The notes under the pieces were generated by a model, which was not told the origin of the DNA, did no database searches, and was given only the letters and a program-made list of their open reading frames with translations. This document shows positions 18,112-27,599 of a stretch of DNA of 64,000 nucleotides, one piece after another; the first letter of the stretch is position 1, and the number at the start of each line of letters is the position of its first letter. Origin of the DNA: Deltaproteobacteria bacterium (GTDB lineage: Bacteria > CG2-30-53-67); contig JAADIO010000046.1 of NCBI GenBank assembly GCA_013151235.1, forward strand, positions 4,455 to 68,454. Direction: 5' to 3'. The position numbers and the translations under genes were made by a program.

Positions 18112-19604
18112 ACTCCCTGCGTCCCAAAACATTGCTTTTGTTATCATTCGCCATGCTGGCCCTCTTCTTTCCGGTACAGGGGTCCTCCGCCGAGGACAGC
18201 ATCAATCATCTGATTCAAAATCTGAAGAGTGCTCCTGCGGATGCAACCCGTGTCCAGCCTTCCCTGATGACAAAGCCGGTCGACGCCGGGACCATCTATA
18301 AGAACCTTGCAAGGCCTGTGGAGGCCCGAAAATATACCGGAAAGAAGATCTCGCTTGATCTGCAGGATGCCGATGTCGTCAATGTTCTCCGGTTGATTGC
18401 CGATATCGGCGGGGTCAATATTGTTTTCGGGTCGGATGTCTCCGGCAAGGTGACGGTGAACCTGAAAAACATCCCCTGGGATCAGGCCCTCGATATCGTT
18501 CTTATGACGAATGGTCTGGACAAGGTCCGGATGGGAAAGATTATCCGCATCGCCCGATCGGAGACGATTACGGAAGAGGCGAATAAGCGGCTGGCGGCCA
18601 TGAAGGCGAGCGACAAGGTGGAGCCGCTGGTCACGCGGATCATCCCCGTCAACTATTCCGATATCAAGACGATCAAGGATTCGGATCTTGTCAAGAATAT
18701 TCTCTCCGATCGCGGGAAGATCGATATGGATGAACGAACCAATACCCTCATTGTCTATGATATAGCGAAAAATGTCGACAAGATCGAAGCACTGGTAGAG
18801 AGACTGGACACGCGTATCCCCCAGGTCCTGATCGAGGCCAGGATCGTCGAGGTGACCAACGATTTCAGTAAGGAATTGGGGATCCAGTGGGGGTTTGCGA
18901 GGGCGCATTCCGGTACCCATACGACAACCAACCTCTTTGGAGGCAATACCGGGAGTGATGCTTTTTATGGTCTTTCGGATCCTTCCACCGGGACGGCGGC
19001 TATCTCTGGTGGAGAGACTCTTCCGGTCGGTTTCAATGTGAACCTTCCGGCCGGAGGGGAGGGCGGTAGTTTCGGTTTCAACGTAGGCCGTTTTTTCTCC
19101 AACAGTCTCTATGTCCTAGATGCAAGGCTTTCCCTGGCGCAGAGCAAGAATGAGGCCAAGGTGATCTCATCCCCCCGGATCATGACCATCGACAACCAGA
19201 AGGCCGATGTGGTTCAGGGCGAGGATATCCCCTACTCGACGGTCTCCCAGAATGGGACGCAGATACAGTTTGTCAAAGCGAACCTTGAGTTGATCGTGAC
19301 GCCGCATGTGACGGCGGAGAATACCCTTCTTCTCGATGTGGAGACGCATCGGGATTCCGCCGGTACGGTCGGTTCATCGGGGGCGCCACCGATTACCCGT
19401 AACACGGCGAGTACCACGGTCCTCCTGAACGACGGGGAGACGACGGTGATCGGCGGGATTTATATTATTGATAAAACGAAAAGTCGTGTCGGGGTCCCGT
19501 GGTTGATGGATGTTCCCTATCTCGGCAAGTTCTTCCGGCGGGACAAAGTAACGAACAGCAAGAAGGAACTCCTTGTGTTCCTAACTCCGAAGATCATCCG
19601 CTGA
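18108..19604 (+). CDS. pilQ: Type IV pilus secretin PilQ (short form)
   Basis: Outer-membrane secretin through which the pilus passes. The 498-residue product has a signal peptide (about 1-26), an STN/N0 domain (ISLDLQDADVVNVLRLIADIGGVNIVF), one N1/NolW domain (VIPVNYSD... TNTLIVYDIAKNVDKIEALVERLD) and the secretin core (PQVLIEARIVEV to ELLVFLTPKIIR) with the conserved VPWLMDVPYLGKFF. The peptidoglycan-binding AMIN domains found in 650-750-residue PilQ proteins are absent. It ends the operon at a strong terminator. Confidence 0.94.
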   Translation: MNSLRPKTLLLLSFAMLALFFPVQGSSAEDSINHLIQNLKSAPADATRVQPSLMTKPVDAGTIYKNLARPVEARKYTGKKISLDLQDADVVNVLRLIADIGGVNIVFGSDVSGKVTVNLKNIPWDQALDIVLMTNGLDKVRMGKIIRIARSETITEEANKRLAAMKASDKVEPLVTRIIPVNYSDIKTIKDSDLVKNILSDRGKIDMDERTNTLIVYDIAKNVDKIEALVERLDTRIPQVLIEARIVEVTNDFSKELGIQWGFARAHSGTHTTTNLFGGNTGSDAFYGLSDPSTGTAAISGGETLPVGFNVNLPAGGEGGSFGFNVGRFFSNSLYVLDARLSLAQSKNEAKVISSPRIMTIDNQKADVVQGEDIPYSTVSQNGTQIQFVKANLELIVTPHVTAENTLLLDVETHRDSAGTVGSSGAPPITRNTASTTVLLNDGETTVIGGIYIIDKTKSRVGVPWLMDVPYLGKFFRRDKVTNSKKELLVFLTPKIIR

Positions 19605-19606
19605 TA

Positions 19607-19637
19607 AAAAAACGCCCCCAAAGGGGGCGTTTTTTTA
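19607..19637 (+). terminator. Rho-independent terminator after pilQ
   Basis: Seven A, CGCCCCC, a 3-nt AAA loop, GGGGGCG and seven T make a perfect palindrome 2 nt after the pilQ stop. It would work in both directions, but the next gene, aroC, is on the same strand and has its own promoter downstream. Confidence 0.93.
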
Positions 19638-19671
19638 TGCCATAAACCCTTTCATATCGTGAAACTTCTAT

Positions 19672-19699
19672 TTACATCTTTCCGGTTTTCGATTATTCT
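19672..19699 (+). promoter_or_regulatory. Sigma70-type promoter for aroC-aroB
   Basis: TTTACA (19672-19677), a 16-nt spacer and TATTCT (19694-19699), located after the pilQ terminator and 57 nt before aroC. Consensus match only. Confidence 0.45.
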
Positions 19700-19755
19700 G
19701 TGCGACGATCCCTTCCGGGGGACTTTTCTCGGTAACGAAGACAGGAGAGTTCGGG

Positions 19756-20922
19756 ATGACTCTGCATTACATAACCGCCGGTGAGTCTCATGGAAAGGGC
19801 TTAACGGCCATTCTGGAAGGGATGCCGGCGGGTCTGCCGATCCGGACCGAAGAGATTGACCATGACCTCGCCCGACGTCAGCTGGGATACGGCCGGGGAG
19901 GGCGGATGAAAATTGAGCGGGACCGGGTGGAGATCCGGGGGGGGGTCCGTAAAGGTGAAACGCTCGGCAGCCCGGTTGCGCTCTTTATTGAGAACAAGGA
20001 CTGGACGAACTGGAAAGAGGTGATGTCGGAGACGCCCGGACCGTATGATCTTTCAAAAAGGGTGACCCGTCCCCGTCCCGGACATGCGGACCTTCCGGGA
20101 GGGATCAAGTACGGTCACCGGGATCTGCGCAATATCCTGGAACGATCCTCTGCGCGGGAGACCGCCGCCCGGGTGGCGGTCGGCGCTGTGGCGCGGAAAC
20201 TTCTGTCGGAATTCGGGATGATTGTCTTCAGTCATGTCGTATCGATCGGAGGTGTCGAGGCGGACCGGGAAGAGAAGGTCTTTCAGAAGAAACTGCTGAA
20301 CCGTATTGAGAAGTCCGATCTGAGGTGTGCGGATCCCGCTGCGGCGGAAAGGATGCGCAAGAGGATCGATGAGGCCGTTCGGGAGGGGGATTCTCTGGGA
20401 GGGATCTTTGAGGTGCGGGTCACAAACGTTCCCATCGGTCTGGGGAGTCACGTCCATTATGAACGAAAACTGAATGCCCGTCTGGCGGCTGCCGTGATGT
20501 CGATCCAGGCCGTCAAGGGAGTGGAGATCGGCATCGGTTTCGCTGCTGCCCGTCGTCCCGGGTCTGAAGTACACGATGAAATTTATTATTCCAGGGCAAA
20601 AGGTTTTTATCATCGAACGAACCGGGCCGGTGGAATTGAAGGCGGAATGAGCAATGGTGAGGAGATCGTTCTTCGGGCGGTCATGAAACCGATCCCGACC
20701 CTGATGCGTCCCCTCCGTTCCGTCGATATAGAGAACAAACGTTCTTTCAAGGCCGGGGTAGAGCGCTCCGACGTCTGTGCCGTTCCGGCCGCGGGCGTAA
20801 TTGCCGAAGCGGCGGTCTCCTTTGAGATTGCCCGGGCCATGATGGAGAAATTCGGTGGAGACTCTCTCTCCGAAATGCAACGAAATTTCAGGCATTACCT
20901 GGAAGCGGTCGGAAGATATTGA
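19756..20922 (+). CDS. aroC: Chorismate synthase
   Basis: Last step of the shikimate pathway, EPSP to chorismate, using reduced FMN. The 388-residue product has the N-terminal [13 protein letters not shown] signature, the [33 protein letters not shown]-type core (about 115-150) and the GGMSNGEEI motif. GACAGGAG precedes the ATG. It is followed directly by aroB. In many proteobacteria pilMNOPQ is followed by aroK-aroB; here aroC takes the place of aroK. Confidence 0.96.
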   Translation: MTLHYITAGESHGKGLTAILEGMPAGLPIRTEEIDHDLARRQLGYGRGGRMKIERDRVEIRGGVRKGETLGSPVALFIENKDWTNWKEVMSETPGPYDLSKRVTRPRPGHADLPGGIKYGHRDLRNILERSSARETAARVAVGAVARKLLSEFGMIVFSHVVSIGGVEADREEKVFQKKLLNRIEKSDLRCADPAAAERMRKRIDEAVREGDSLGGIFEVRVTNVPIGLGSHVHYERKLNARLAAAVMSIQAVKGVEIGIGFAAARRPGSEVHDEIYYSRAKGFYHRTNRAGGIEGGMSNGEEIVLRAVMKPIPTLMRPLRSVDIENKRSFKAGVERSDVCAVPAAGVIAEAAVSFEIARAMMEKFGGDSLSEMQRNFRHYLEAVGRY

Positions 20923-20924
20923 TC

Positions 20925-22001
20925 ATGGAAAAGATTGACGTCAACCTTGGAACGCGAAGCTATGTCATTCGAATCGGTTCGGGACTGCTCGACCGGGTGG
21001 GTGACGATCTGGAGGCCTTCAACCTCGGCTCACGCGTGGCCGTGATTACAAACTCCGTGGTTCGTCCCCTTTATGGAAAGCAGGTTCGGAACGCCCTGGA
21101 ACGTGCCGGTTTTCAGGTCCGGACGGTGGAGATCTCCGATGGAGAAACTTATAAAACCCTGGCCACGGCGGAACGGCTCTATGACGAATTCGTTGATTTC
21201 CGGATGGACCGGACTTCCACCATCGTGGCCCTGGGCGGAGGGGTCATCGGAGACCTGGCCGGGTTTGCCGCGGCCACATACATGCGCGGGATCCATTTTA
21301 TCAATATTCCCACCACCCTGCTGGCGCAGGTGGATTCCGCAATCGGCGGAAAGACCGGCGTCGATCATCCCCGGGGAAAGAACCTGATCGGCGCCTTTTA
21401 TCAACCGGAAGCGGTCTTCTGCGATCTGGATGTTTTGAAGACGCTGCCCCGGAAGGAACAGGTCGCGGGGATGGCCGAGGTGGTCAAGTATGGCGTGATC
21501 CTTGATGCCGATTTTTTCTCCTATCTGGAATCCCATGTGATGCAAATACGGGAGCAGGACGACTCCGCCCTGTTTGAAGTCGTTCGCTCTTCCTGTGAAT
21601 CCAAAGCCCATGTAGTGGAAGAAGATGAACGGGAGGCGGGATTGCGGGCCATTCTCAATTACGGTCATACCCTGGGCCATGCGATCGAGTCCCTGACCGG
21701 ATATTCACGTTATATTCACGGTGAGGCGGTTTCGATGGGGATGGTTGCCGCGGCGAAAATCGCCCGGGGAATGGGGCTCTGCGATGCAAGAGTGGTGGAG
21801 CGTATTGTGAACCTTTTGCAGAAGATCGGGTTGCCCGTCGAGATTCCGGAAATCAATGCAGACGCAGTTCTTGAGATTCTTTCCCATGACAAAAAAGTCA
21901 GCGACGGCAGGGTCCGTTTTGTTCTGCCGGAACGGATCGGGAAGGTTGTTATCCGGGATGATGTGCCGCCGGATCTGATTCGGAGCGTCTTGAACGGCTG
22001 A
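20925..22001 (+). CDS. aroB: 3-dehydroquinate synthase
   Basis: Second shikimate-pathway step, DAHP to 3-dehydroquinate, NAD- and metal-dependent. The 358-residue enzyme has DGETYK (72-77), the NAD-binding GGGVIGDLAGFAA from residue 104, the GGKTGVDHPRGKN segment and the metal-binding NYGHTLGHAIE and HGEAVSMGM histidines. ATG 20925 is 9 nt after GGAAG and is preferred to TTG 20919, which has almost no spacing. It follows aroC by 2 nt and faces der tail to tail. Confidence 0.96.
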   Translation: MEKIDVNLGTRSYVIRIGSGLLDRVGDDLEAFNLGSRVAVITNSVVRPLYGKQVRNALERAGFQVRTVEISDGETYKTLATAERLYDEFVDFRMDRTSTIVALGGGVIGDLAGFAAATYMRGIHFINIPTTLLAQVDSAIGGKTGVDHPRGKNLIGAFYQPEAVFCDLDVLKTLPRKEQVAGMAEVVKYGVILDADFFSYLESHVMQIREQDDSALFEVVRSSCESKAHVVEEDEREAGLRAILNYGHTLGHAIESLTGYSRYIHGEAVSMGMVAAAKIARGMGLCDARVVERIVNLLQKIGLPVEIPEINADAVLEILSHDKKVSDGRVRFVLPERIGKVVIRDDVPPDLIRSVLNG

Positions 22002-22052
22002 GGATGAAAGAGTCCAAGGGGTCGGCCGTCCTTCTGTTTATCTCCATTTTGG

Positions 22053-23360
22053 TCATTTTCTCTTCTTTAAATAAATCCGGATCGGTACATCCGTAAATCC
22101 GAGGGATTTCCGGAAATGATTTGTCAGGAAACGACGATAGGAGAAGTGCACCGATGCGGGCATGTTCGCAAAGAGGACAAAGGTGGGGGGGGCGACCTCC
22201 GTTTGCGTTCCGTAAAAAAACTTGATTCTTCTATGCTTATGCAAAGAAGGTTCATGGCGTTTCACGGCATCCTGCAAGGTCTTGTTCACTTCCGCAGTTG
22301 AAACACGACGGTAGTAGGAGGTCTTCAACTTTTCCACAAGGGGAAAGATTGTCTGCAACTTTTCGCCGGTGAGTGCCGAAACAAAAAGGATCGGTGCATA
22401 TTCCATGAACTTCAGTTGCTGCCGGATTGTGTCGGCAAAGGTCCGCTGGTTTGTGTGATGTTTTGCCTGATCCCACTTGTTGACGAGCAGAATGGATGCG
22501 ACACCGGCATTGTGTGCCAGGCCTGCGATCTTGGCCTCCTGTTCCGTGATTCCCTCCACGGCGTCGATGAGGATCAGGCAAAGATCGGAATCCTGGATGC
22601 TTTTCATGACCATGAATACACTATAGAGCTCAATCCCATGGGTAACTTTCGACCTTCTCCGAATCCCCGCCGTATCGACCAGGAGGTAGGGGTGTCCATT
22701 GAACTGGAAGGGCGTATCGATAGTATCCCGTGTCGTCCCCGGAATATCGCTGGCGATGAGGCGGTCTTTCCCGATCAAGGCATTGATCAGCGTGGACTTT
22801 CCCGTATTGGGCCTTCCGATAACGCTGATCCTGAAAATTCCTTCTTCGAGGGCAGGGGGTTCTTCCGGAAGGGATTGGATCACCTCCGCCATCAGTTCAT
22901 AGATCCCCAGATCGTGTTCCGCAGAGATCGTGTAGATTTGTTCCATTCCGAACTCGTAGAAGAGCAGGGCGTTATTTTCCAGGCGCTCTCCCTCCACCTT
23001 GTTGATGACCGGATAGACCGGTTTGCGTTGTTTTCGCAGGAAATCATGGATGTCTCGATCGATGGCCGTGGGACCCTCCCTCCCGTCCATAACGAAAAGG
23101 ATACAATCCGCCTCTTCAATGGCCATCTGTACCTGTATCATCATCTGGTGCATGAGCGGTTCCGCCGTTCCCGGCTCAAACCCTCCCGTGTCGACCAGGA
23201 GAAAGGAGCGGTCATCAAACTCAGCGACGGCCATGTTGCGGTCCCGGGTGACGCCGGGCATGTTGTCGACGAGGGCTTTCCGTCTTCCGATCAACCGGTT
23301 AAAAAGGGTCGACTTCCCGACGTTCGGTCTTCCTACAATGGCGATGACGGCAGTAGACAT
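22053..23360 (-). CDS. der: Ribosome-associated GTPase Der (EngA)
   Basis: Double-GTPase needed for 50S ribosome maturation. The 435-residue product has two G domains, with P-loops GRPNVGKST (10-18) and GRPNTGKST (182-190), DTGG and DTAG switch motifs, NKWD in the second domain and a C-terminal KH-like domain. The first domain's G4 motif reads NKVE rather than NKxD, a variant. ATG 23360 is chosen because the family starts at this MSTAVIAIVGRPN and GGAGAG lies just upstream. Its promoter region contains a MITE-like element. Confidence 0.95.
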   Translation of the reverse strand: MSTAVIAIVGRPNVGKSTLFNRLIGRRKALVDNMPGVTRDRNMAVAEFDDRSFLLVDTGGFEPGTAEPLMHQMMIQVQMAIEEADCILFVMDGREGPTAIDRDIHDFLRKQRKPVYPVINKVEGERLENNALLFYEFGMEQIYTISAEHDLGIYELMAEVIQSLPEEPPALEEGIFRISVIGRPNTGKSTLINALIGKDRLIASDIPGTTRDTIDTPFQFNGHPYLLVDTAGIRRRSKVTHGIELYSVFMVMKSIQDSDLCLILIDAVEGITEQEAKIAGLAHNAGVASILLVNKWDQAKHHTNQRTFADTIRQQLKFMEYAPILFVSALTGEKLQTIFPLVEKLKTSYYRRVSTAEVNKTLQDAVKRHEPSLHKHRRIKFFYGTQTEVAPPTFVLFANMPASVHFSYRRFLTNHFRKSLGFTDVPIRIYLKKRK

Positions 23361-23443
23361 CTTGGTTCTCTCCACGAAAAGTTCAGAATTCGTGAACCAT
23401 AACACAAACCGTTCCATTTCGCATTATGAAGGTACACATTTTT

Positions 23444-23621
23444 GATGAAGTCGTAAAAAGTCATTTTCCGGATTCCGTTCATGGTTCGACAAGCTTCCGA
23501 GCATGGTGAGCTTGCCGAACCACACGAACGGAATATCAATGACTTACACCGTTCGCCCTGAGCACGCCTGTCCTGAGCTGGTCGAAGGGTCGAAGGGTCG
23601 AACGGATTTTACGAGACCATC
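23444..23621. repeat. MITE-like element, copy A (178 bp)
   Basis: Starts with GATGAAGTCGTAAAAAGTC (23444-23462) and ends with a degenerate inverted copy (about 23604-23621). It is flanked by perfect 6-bp direct repeats ATTTTT (23438-23443 and 23622-23627). Inside are two imperfect hairpins, one formed by TTCCGTTC/GAACGGAA arms and one by GTTCGCCC/GGGTCGAAC arms. It aligns along most of its length with the reverse complement of the element at 47182-47336. It has no coding capacity. It lies in the 531-nt der-hrcA gap; the remainder of that gap holds only the hrcA promoter. Confidence 0.85.
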
Positions 23622-23825
23622 ATTTTTGCGTGCATACGTAAGAAATATTCAATATCAAGAGGTTATGGCCGTTGTTCACGAAAGGCGGAATCCTTTTCCC
23701 TTGACAGTAAACCGGTGGTATTGGTAGTTTATGGCCTGTTCCCGACTTCGGGATGGAGACCGTTTGCAAAGGATGATCCTTCCCCGAAAGACAGGTATGG
23801 CTTTGCCGGTCTTTCCGATGAAAGA

Positions 23826-23855
23826 TTGACTTGCCGGGTCCTCCAAGTGTAGAAT
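23826..23855 (+). promoter_or_regulatory. Sigma70-type promoter for the hrcA-grpE-dnaK-dnaJ operon
   Basis: TTGACT (23826-23831), an 18-nt spacer, TAGAAT (23850-23855), 36 nt before hrcA. No CIRCE inverted repeat (TTAGCACTC-N9-GAGTGCTAA) is visible around it. Confidence 0.5.
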
Positions 23856-23891
23856 AAATAAAAGTTAATCCGATTATTGCAGAGTCTGATT

Positions 23892-24923
23892 ATGGCACTT
23901 AATCCGAGGACGGAGGAAGTTCTTTTTACATTGGTACGGCACTATATTGAATCGGGCGGGCCTGTTTCATCCGGAACGGTTGTGCAACAATCCGGCCTGA
24001 ACCTTAGTCCGGCAACGATCCGGAACATCCTGGCGCTGCTCAATGAGCAGGGGTACCTGATGCAGCCCCATACCTCGGCCGGGCGGGTCCCGACGGATGT
24101 GGGATACCGGGCCTACGTGGACCACCTGATGGGCTGTTCGGGCCTTTCTGCGGAGGACGCATCCAGGATTGATCATCGCTATGGTCCTTCCGGAGAAGGA
24201 AAGGTGCTGGGGATGTTGCTGCAGGAAACTTCACAGATTCTTTCCGAATTCTCGCACTCCATCGGCTTGGTCCTGGCTCCGAAAATGACAGATGTCCGAT
24301 ACAACCATATGAAGTTCATCCGAATGGGAGACTGTGAAATTCTTGCCGTCCTGGTTTCTCAATCGGGGATTCTGCAAAGTCGGGTGATCCGTTCCGATGC
24401 AGGGTTGTCGCAGGAGGAACTGGACGAGATGACCCAGGTCCTCAACCGGGAACTTCGCGGCCTGACTTTGCTGGAGGCGCGCCGCAGGATTATTCGGAAG
24501 ATGGAAAAGGATATGCATGTTTATCGGACGCTCCTGAAAAAGGTTTTTCTGATGTCCGAGATCAGCGAACCGGAATCATTGCAGAATCAGCTTTATCTTG
24601 AAGGAGCGCCCAGGCTTCTGGAACACCCTGAATTCGCAGAAAACATTGAGAAAATGAAAATTGTTTTTCAGGCCTTCACAAAGAAAACGAACCTGATCAA
24701 ACTGCTTGACCGGAGTATGGATGCCGAGGGTGTCCTGGTCTATATCGGTTCGGAAAACCGTCATCGGATGTTGGAGGATTGTACGGTGGTGACGGCAACT
24801 TATAAATGTAATGGCCGTCCGATGGGAACACTCGGTGTCATTGGTCCCAAACGAATGGATTATTCCAGGGTCATTCCGGTGGTGGACTATACATCGAAAC
24901 TTCTCAGCCGCTTTATCCATTGA
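23892..24923 (+). CDS. hrcA: Heat-inducible transcription repressor HrcA
   Basis: Repressor of chaperone operons in many bacteria. The 343-residue product has the N-terminal winged helix (about 1-75: LNPRTEEVLFTLVRHYIESGGPVSSGTVV, ATIRNILALLNEQGYLMQPHTSAGRVPTD), then the GAF-like core and C-terminal GVIGPKRMDYSRVIPVVDYTSKLLS signature. ATG 23892 gives the normal N-terminus; TTG 23877 upstream is a weaker option. It heads a run of grpE, dnaK and dnaJ in the usual order. Confidence 0.95.
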   Translation: MALNPRTEEVLFTLVRHYIESGGPVSSGTVVQQSGLNLSPATIRNILALLNEQGYLMQPHTSAGRVPTDVGYRAYVDHLMGCSGLSAEDASRIDHRYGPSGEGKVLGMLLQETSQILSEFSHSIGLVLAPKMTDVRYNHMKFIRMGDCEILAVLVSQSGILQSRVIRSDAGLSQEELDEMTQVLNRELRGLTLLEARRRIIRKMEKDMHVYRTLLKKVFLMSEISEPESLQNQLYLEGAPRLLEHPEFAENIEKMKIVFQAFTKKTNLIKLLDRSMDAEGVLVYIGSENRHRMLEDCTVVTATYKCNGRPMGTLGVIGPKRMDYSRVIPVVDYTSKLLSRFIH

Positions 24924-25007
24924 CAGGATCGCAAAGGAGCATACAGTAATATCCGTTCGGACGCGTCCCTCAAAAAGCGGATGCGATTCAAGGGAGAATG
25001 CAAAAAG

Positions 25008-25628
25008 ATGTCGAAGCACAAGAGAAAGGATCAGAAAAACCGGACTCCGGGGCAGGATGTGGTCGACGAATCGAAGGTCGCATCCCCGGAAGAATCAGGA
25101 GGAGCGAAAGGGACGAAAATGCCGGAATTATCGGAAGAGAGCCCCGAACTCACTCAGGCAAGGCGGGAAGTCCGTGAAAACTATGACCGGTTCCTCCGTG
25201 TTGCCGCGGAATTTGAGAATTATAAAAAACGGGTGGAGAAAGAAAAGTCGGATCTGGTCAAGTACGCTAACGAAGGTCTGATCAAGGATCTTTTGGGGGT
25301 GATAGACAACCTGGAGCGGGCACTGGAGCAGGCGGAACAGAACGTTCAGGCGGAAAGCCTTGTGGAAGGGATCGGGATGATCCTGAAGCTGATGAAGGAT
25401 ACCCTCGGGAAACACGGCGTGACGGAGATTCATGCATTAGGGGAAACGTTTAATCCGAATCTTCACGAAGCCATGATGCACGAAGCGACGGATGAACATG
25501 CCGAGAATACGGTAATTGACGAATTTCAGAAAGGTTATGTCTTGAAGGATCGTCTCTTGCGGCCGTCCCTGGTAAAGGTGTCGAAGAAAAGTCCCGATAA
25601 GGCGGACGTGGGCGCTGCGGAAGAATAG
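25008..25628 (+). CDS. grpE: Nucleotide exchange factor GrpE
   Basis: Releases ADP from DnaK. The 206-residue product has a charged, disordered N-terminus (about 1-40), the long dimerisation helix with RFLRVAAEFENYKKR (about 60-75) and a C-terminal beta domain with the signature HEAMMHEATDEHAENTVIDEFQKGYVLKDRLLRPSLVKVS. Start 25008 follows AGGGAG; ATG 24981 upstream is possible but adds residues outside the family. It lies 84 nt after hrcA and 54 nt before dnaK. Confidence 0.95.
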   Translation: MSKHKRKDQKNRTPGQDVVDESKVASPEESGGAKGTKMPELSEESPELTQARREVRENYDRFLRVAAEFENYKKRVEKEKSDLVKYANEGLIKDLLGVIDNLERALEQAEQNVQAESLVEGIGMILKLMKDTLGKHGVTEIHALGETFNPNLHEAMMHEATDEHAENTVIDEFQKGYVLKDRLLRPSLVKVSKKSPDKADVGAAEE

Positions 25629-25682
25629 AGATGGGCTGAAAAGCGGATGTCCGCGCGCAACTCCTATAAGGAGAAAATCACT

Positions 25683-27545
25683 ATGGGTAAAGTCATCGGT
25701 GTGGATTTGGGGACCACGAATTCCTGTGTCGCTGTTCTGGAGGGGAGAGAACCGAAGGTGATTGAGAGCGCGGAGGGGAACCGTACCACACCTTCCATGG
25801 TTGCCTTTACGGAAAGCGGAGAACGACTGGTCGGACAGGTGGCCAAACGGCAGGCGGTGACCAATCCGGAAAACACCGTCTTTTCGGTCAAGCGGTTTAT
25901 CGGGCGGAAGCATCTTTCCATGGAGGTTCAGAAGGCGGCCGAGGATCTTCCCTTTCAGCTCAAAGAGGCGCCCAATGGCGATGTCCAGGTCAGCATCCGG
26001 GGGAAGGAGTACAGCCCCCCCGAAATTTCCGCCATGGTTTTGCAGAAGCTGAAACAGACGGCTGAGGACTATTTCGGTGAACCGATCTCCGAAGCGGTGA
26101 TTACCGTTCCGGCCTATTTTAATGACAGTCAACGTCAGGCCACCAAAGATGCCGGCCGGATTGCGGGTCTCGATGTCCTGCGGATTATTAATGAACCGAC
26201 GGCGGCCTCCCTGGCCTACGGCCTGGAGAAAAAACGGGATGAATTAGTTGCCGTCTATGATCTTGGCGGGGGCACTTTTGATATCTCCATCCTGGAGATC
26301 GGGGAGGGGGTCATCGAGGTCAAGGCGACCAATGGGGATACCTATCTCGGAGGAGAGGATTTTGATCTGCGTGTGATTGATTATCTCGCTGCGGAATTCA
26401 AGAAAGATCAGGGAATTGACCTTCGACGTGACAAAATGGCGTTACAACGCCTGAAGGAGGGAGCGGAAAAGGCCAAGATCGAACTCTCCGCAACCACAGA
26501 GACGGAAATCAATCTTCCTTTTATTACGGCCGACGCAACCGGTCCGAAACATCTGAATATCAAGCTCACCCGGGCGAAATTGGAAGACCTGGTTCGGGAT
26601 TTTGTGGAGCGCACCGTTGCACCCTGCAAGCAGGCCATGGAAGATGCGGGGGTTGAGCCTGAGGAGATTGATGAGGTCATTCTGGTGGGGGGACAGATCC
26701 GGATGCCTTTGGTGCAGGTAACGGTCGAAAGAATTTTTGGGAAGAAGCCGTTGAAAGGGGTGAATCCCGATGAGGTTGTCGCCGCCGGTGCGGCGATCCA
26801 GGGCGGTGTCTTAAAGGGCGATGTGGAAGACATGCTCCTGCTGGATGTGACTCCGCTCTCCCTGGGAATCGAAACCGTTGGTGGTGTGTTTACGAAACTG
26901 ATCGGCCGGAATACGACGATTCCCACGAAAAAAAGTCAGGTCTTTTCAACGGCTTCCGACAATCAGCCTGCCGTCAGTGTCCATGTGTTGCAGGGAGAAC
27001 GGGACATGGCCGAGGACAATAAATCCCTCGGCCGATTTGAACTGGTGGGGATTCCTCCGGCGCCGCGCGGGGTTCCGCAGATTGAAGTCACCTTTGATAT
27101 TGATGCAAACGGGATTGTCCATGTTTCGGCGAAGGACAAGGGGACCGGCAAGGAACAATCGATCAAACTGACGGCCTCCAGCGGACTGTCGGAAGAAGAA
27201 ATCCGGAAATTGATCCGGGATGCCGAAGCCCACCAGCAGGAAGATGCCCGCCGCAAAGAGTTAGCGGATACACGGCATGCCTGTGAATCTCTGATTTACA
27301 ATACGGAGCGTTCTTTGAGGGAATACTATGACAAAATCGATCCGGATGATCGTTCGTCGATTGAAGAGTCTCTGGCGAAGGCAAAAGAAGTTGTGCAGGG
27401 GGATGATGCCGTGCTGATTCGTAAGGCGACGGACGGGTTAAGTAAAAGCTCTTATAAGTTTGTCGAACAGATTTATCGGAATCCTTCCGTGTCCGAAGGA
27501 CCGGACCTGCAGGACCATCCCTCGGATGAAACCGTGACCTCTTAA
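25683..27545 (+). CDS. dnaK: Molecular chaperone DnaK (Hsp70)
   Basis: ATP-driven folding chaperone. The 620-residue protein has the N-terminal [13 protein letters not shown] phosphate loop, [13 protein letters not shown], the substrate domain [19 protein letters not shown] and a C-terminal helical lid. Start 25683 follows AAGGAG. In the adenosine motif, normally GGQTRMP or GGSTRIP, the threonine is isoleucine (VGGQIRMP, about residue 340). This is unusual beside the nucleotide pocket and could be a real variant or a base error (ATC for ACC). Confidence 0.96.
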   Translation: MGKVIGVDLGTTNSCVAVLEGREPKVIESAEGNRTTPSMVAFTESGERLVGQVAKRQAVTNPENTVFSVKRFIGRKHLSMEVQKAAEDLPFQLKEAPNGDVQVSIRGKEYSPPEISAMVLQKLKQTAEDYFGEPISEAVITVPAYFNDSQRQATKDAGRIAGLDVLRIINEPTAASLAYGLEKKRDELVAVYDLGGGTFDISILEIGEGVIEVKATNGDTYLGGEDFDLRVIDYLAAEFKKDQGIDLRRDKMALQRLKEGAEKAKIELSATTETEINLPFITADATGPKHLNIKLTRAKLEDLVRDFVERTVAPCKQAMEDAGVEPEEIDEVILVGGQIRMPLVQVTVERIFGKKPLKGVNPDEVVAAGAAIQGGVLKGDVEDMLLLDVTPLSLGIETVGGVFTKLIGRNTTIPTKKSQVFSTASDNQPAVSVHVLQGERDMAEDNKSLGRFELVGIPPAPRGVPQIEVTFDIDANGIVHVSAKDKGTGKEQSIKLTASSGLSEEEIRKLIRDAEAHQQEDARRKELADTRHACESLIYNTERSLREYYDKIDPDDRSSIEESLAKAKEVVQGDDAVLIRKATDGLSKSSYKFVEQIYRNPSVSEGPDLQDHPSDETVTS

Positions 27546-27599
27546 TATTATCTATCAAAATCCGTATACGATCTGATGTAGCGGGTAAAAGAGAAGTGA

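Noticed and set aside
23438-23627. Element A as a transcription terminator or riboswitch
   Set aside because: Its hairpins could look like one, but the perfect target duplications and the second copy show it is a mobile element.
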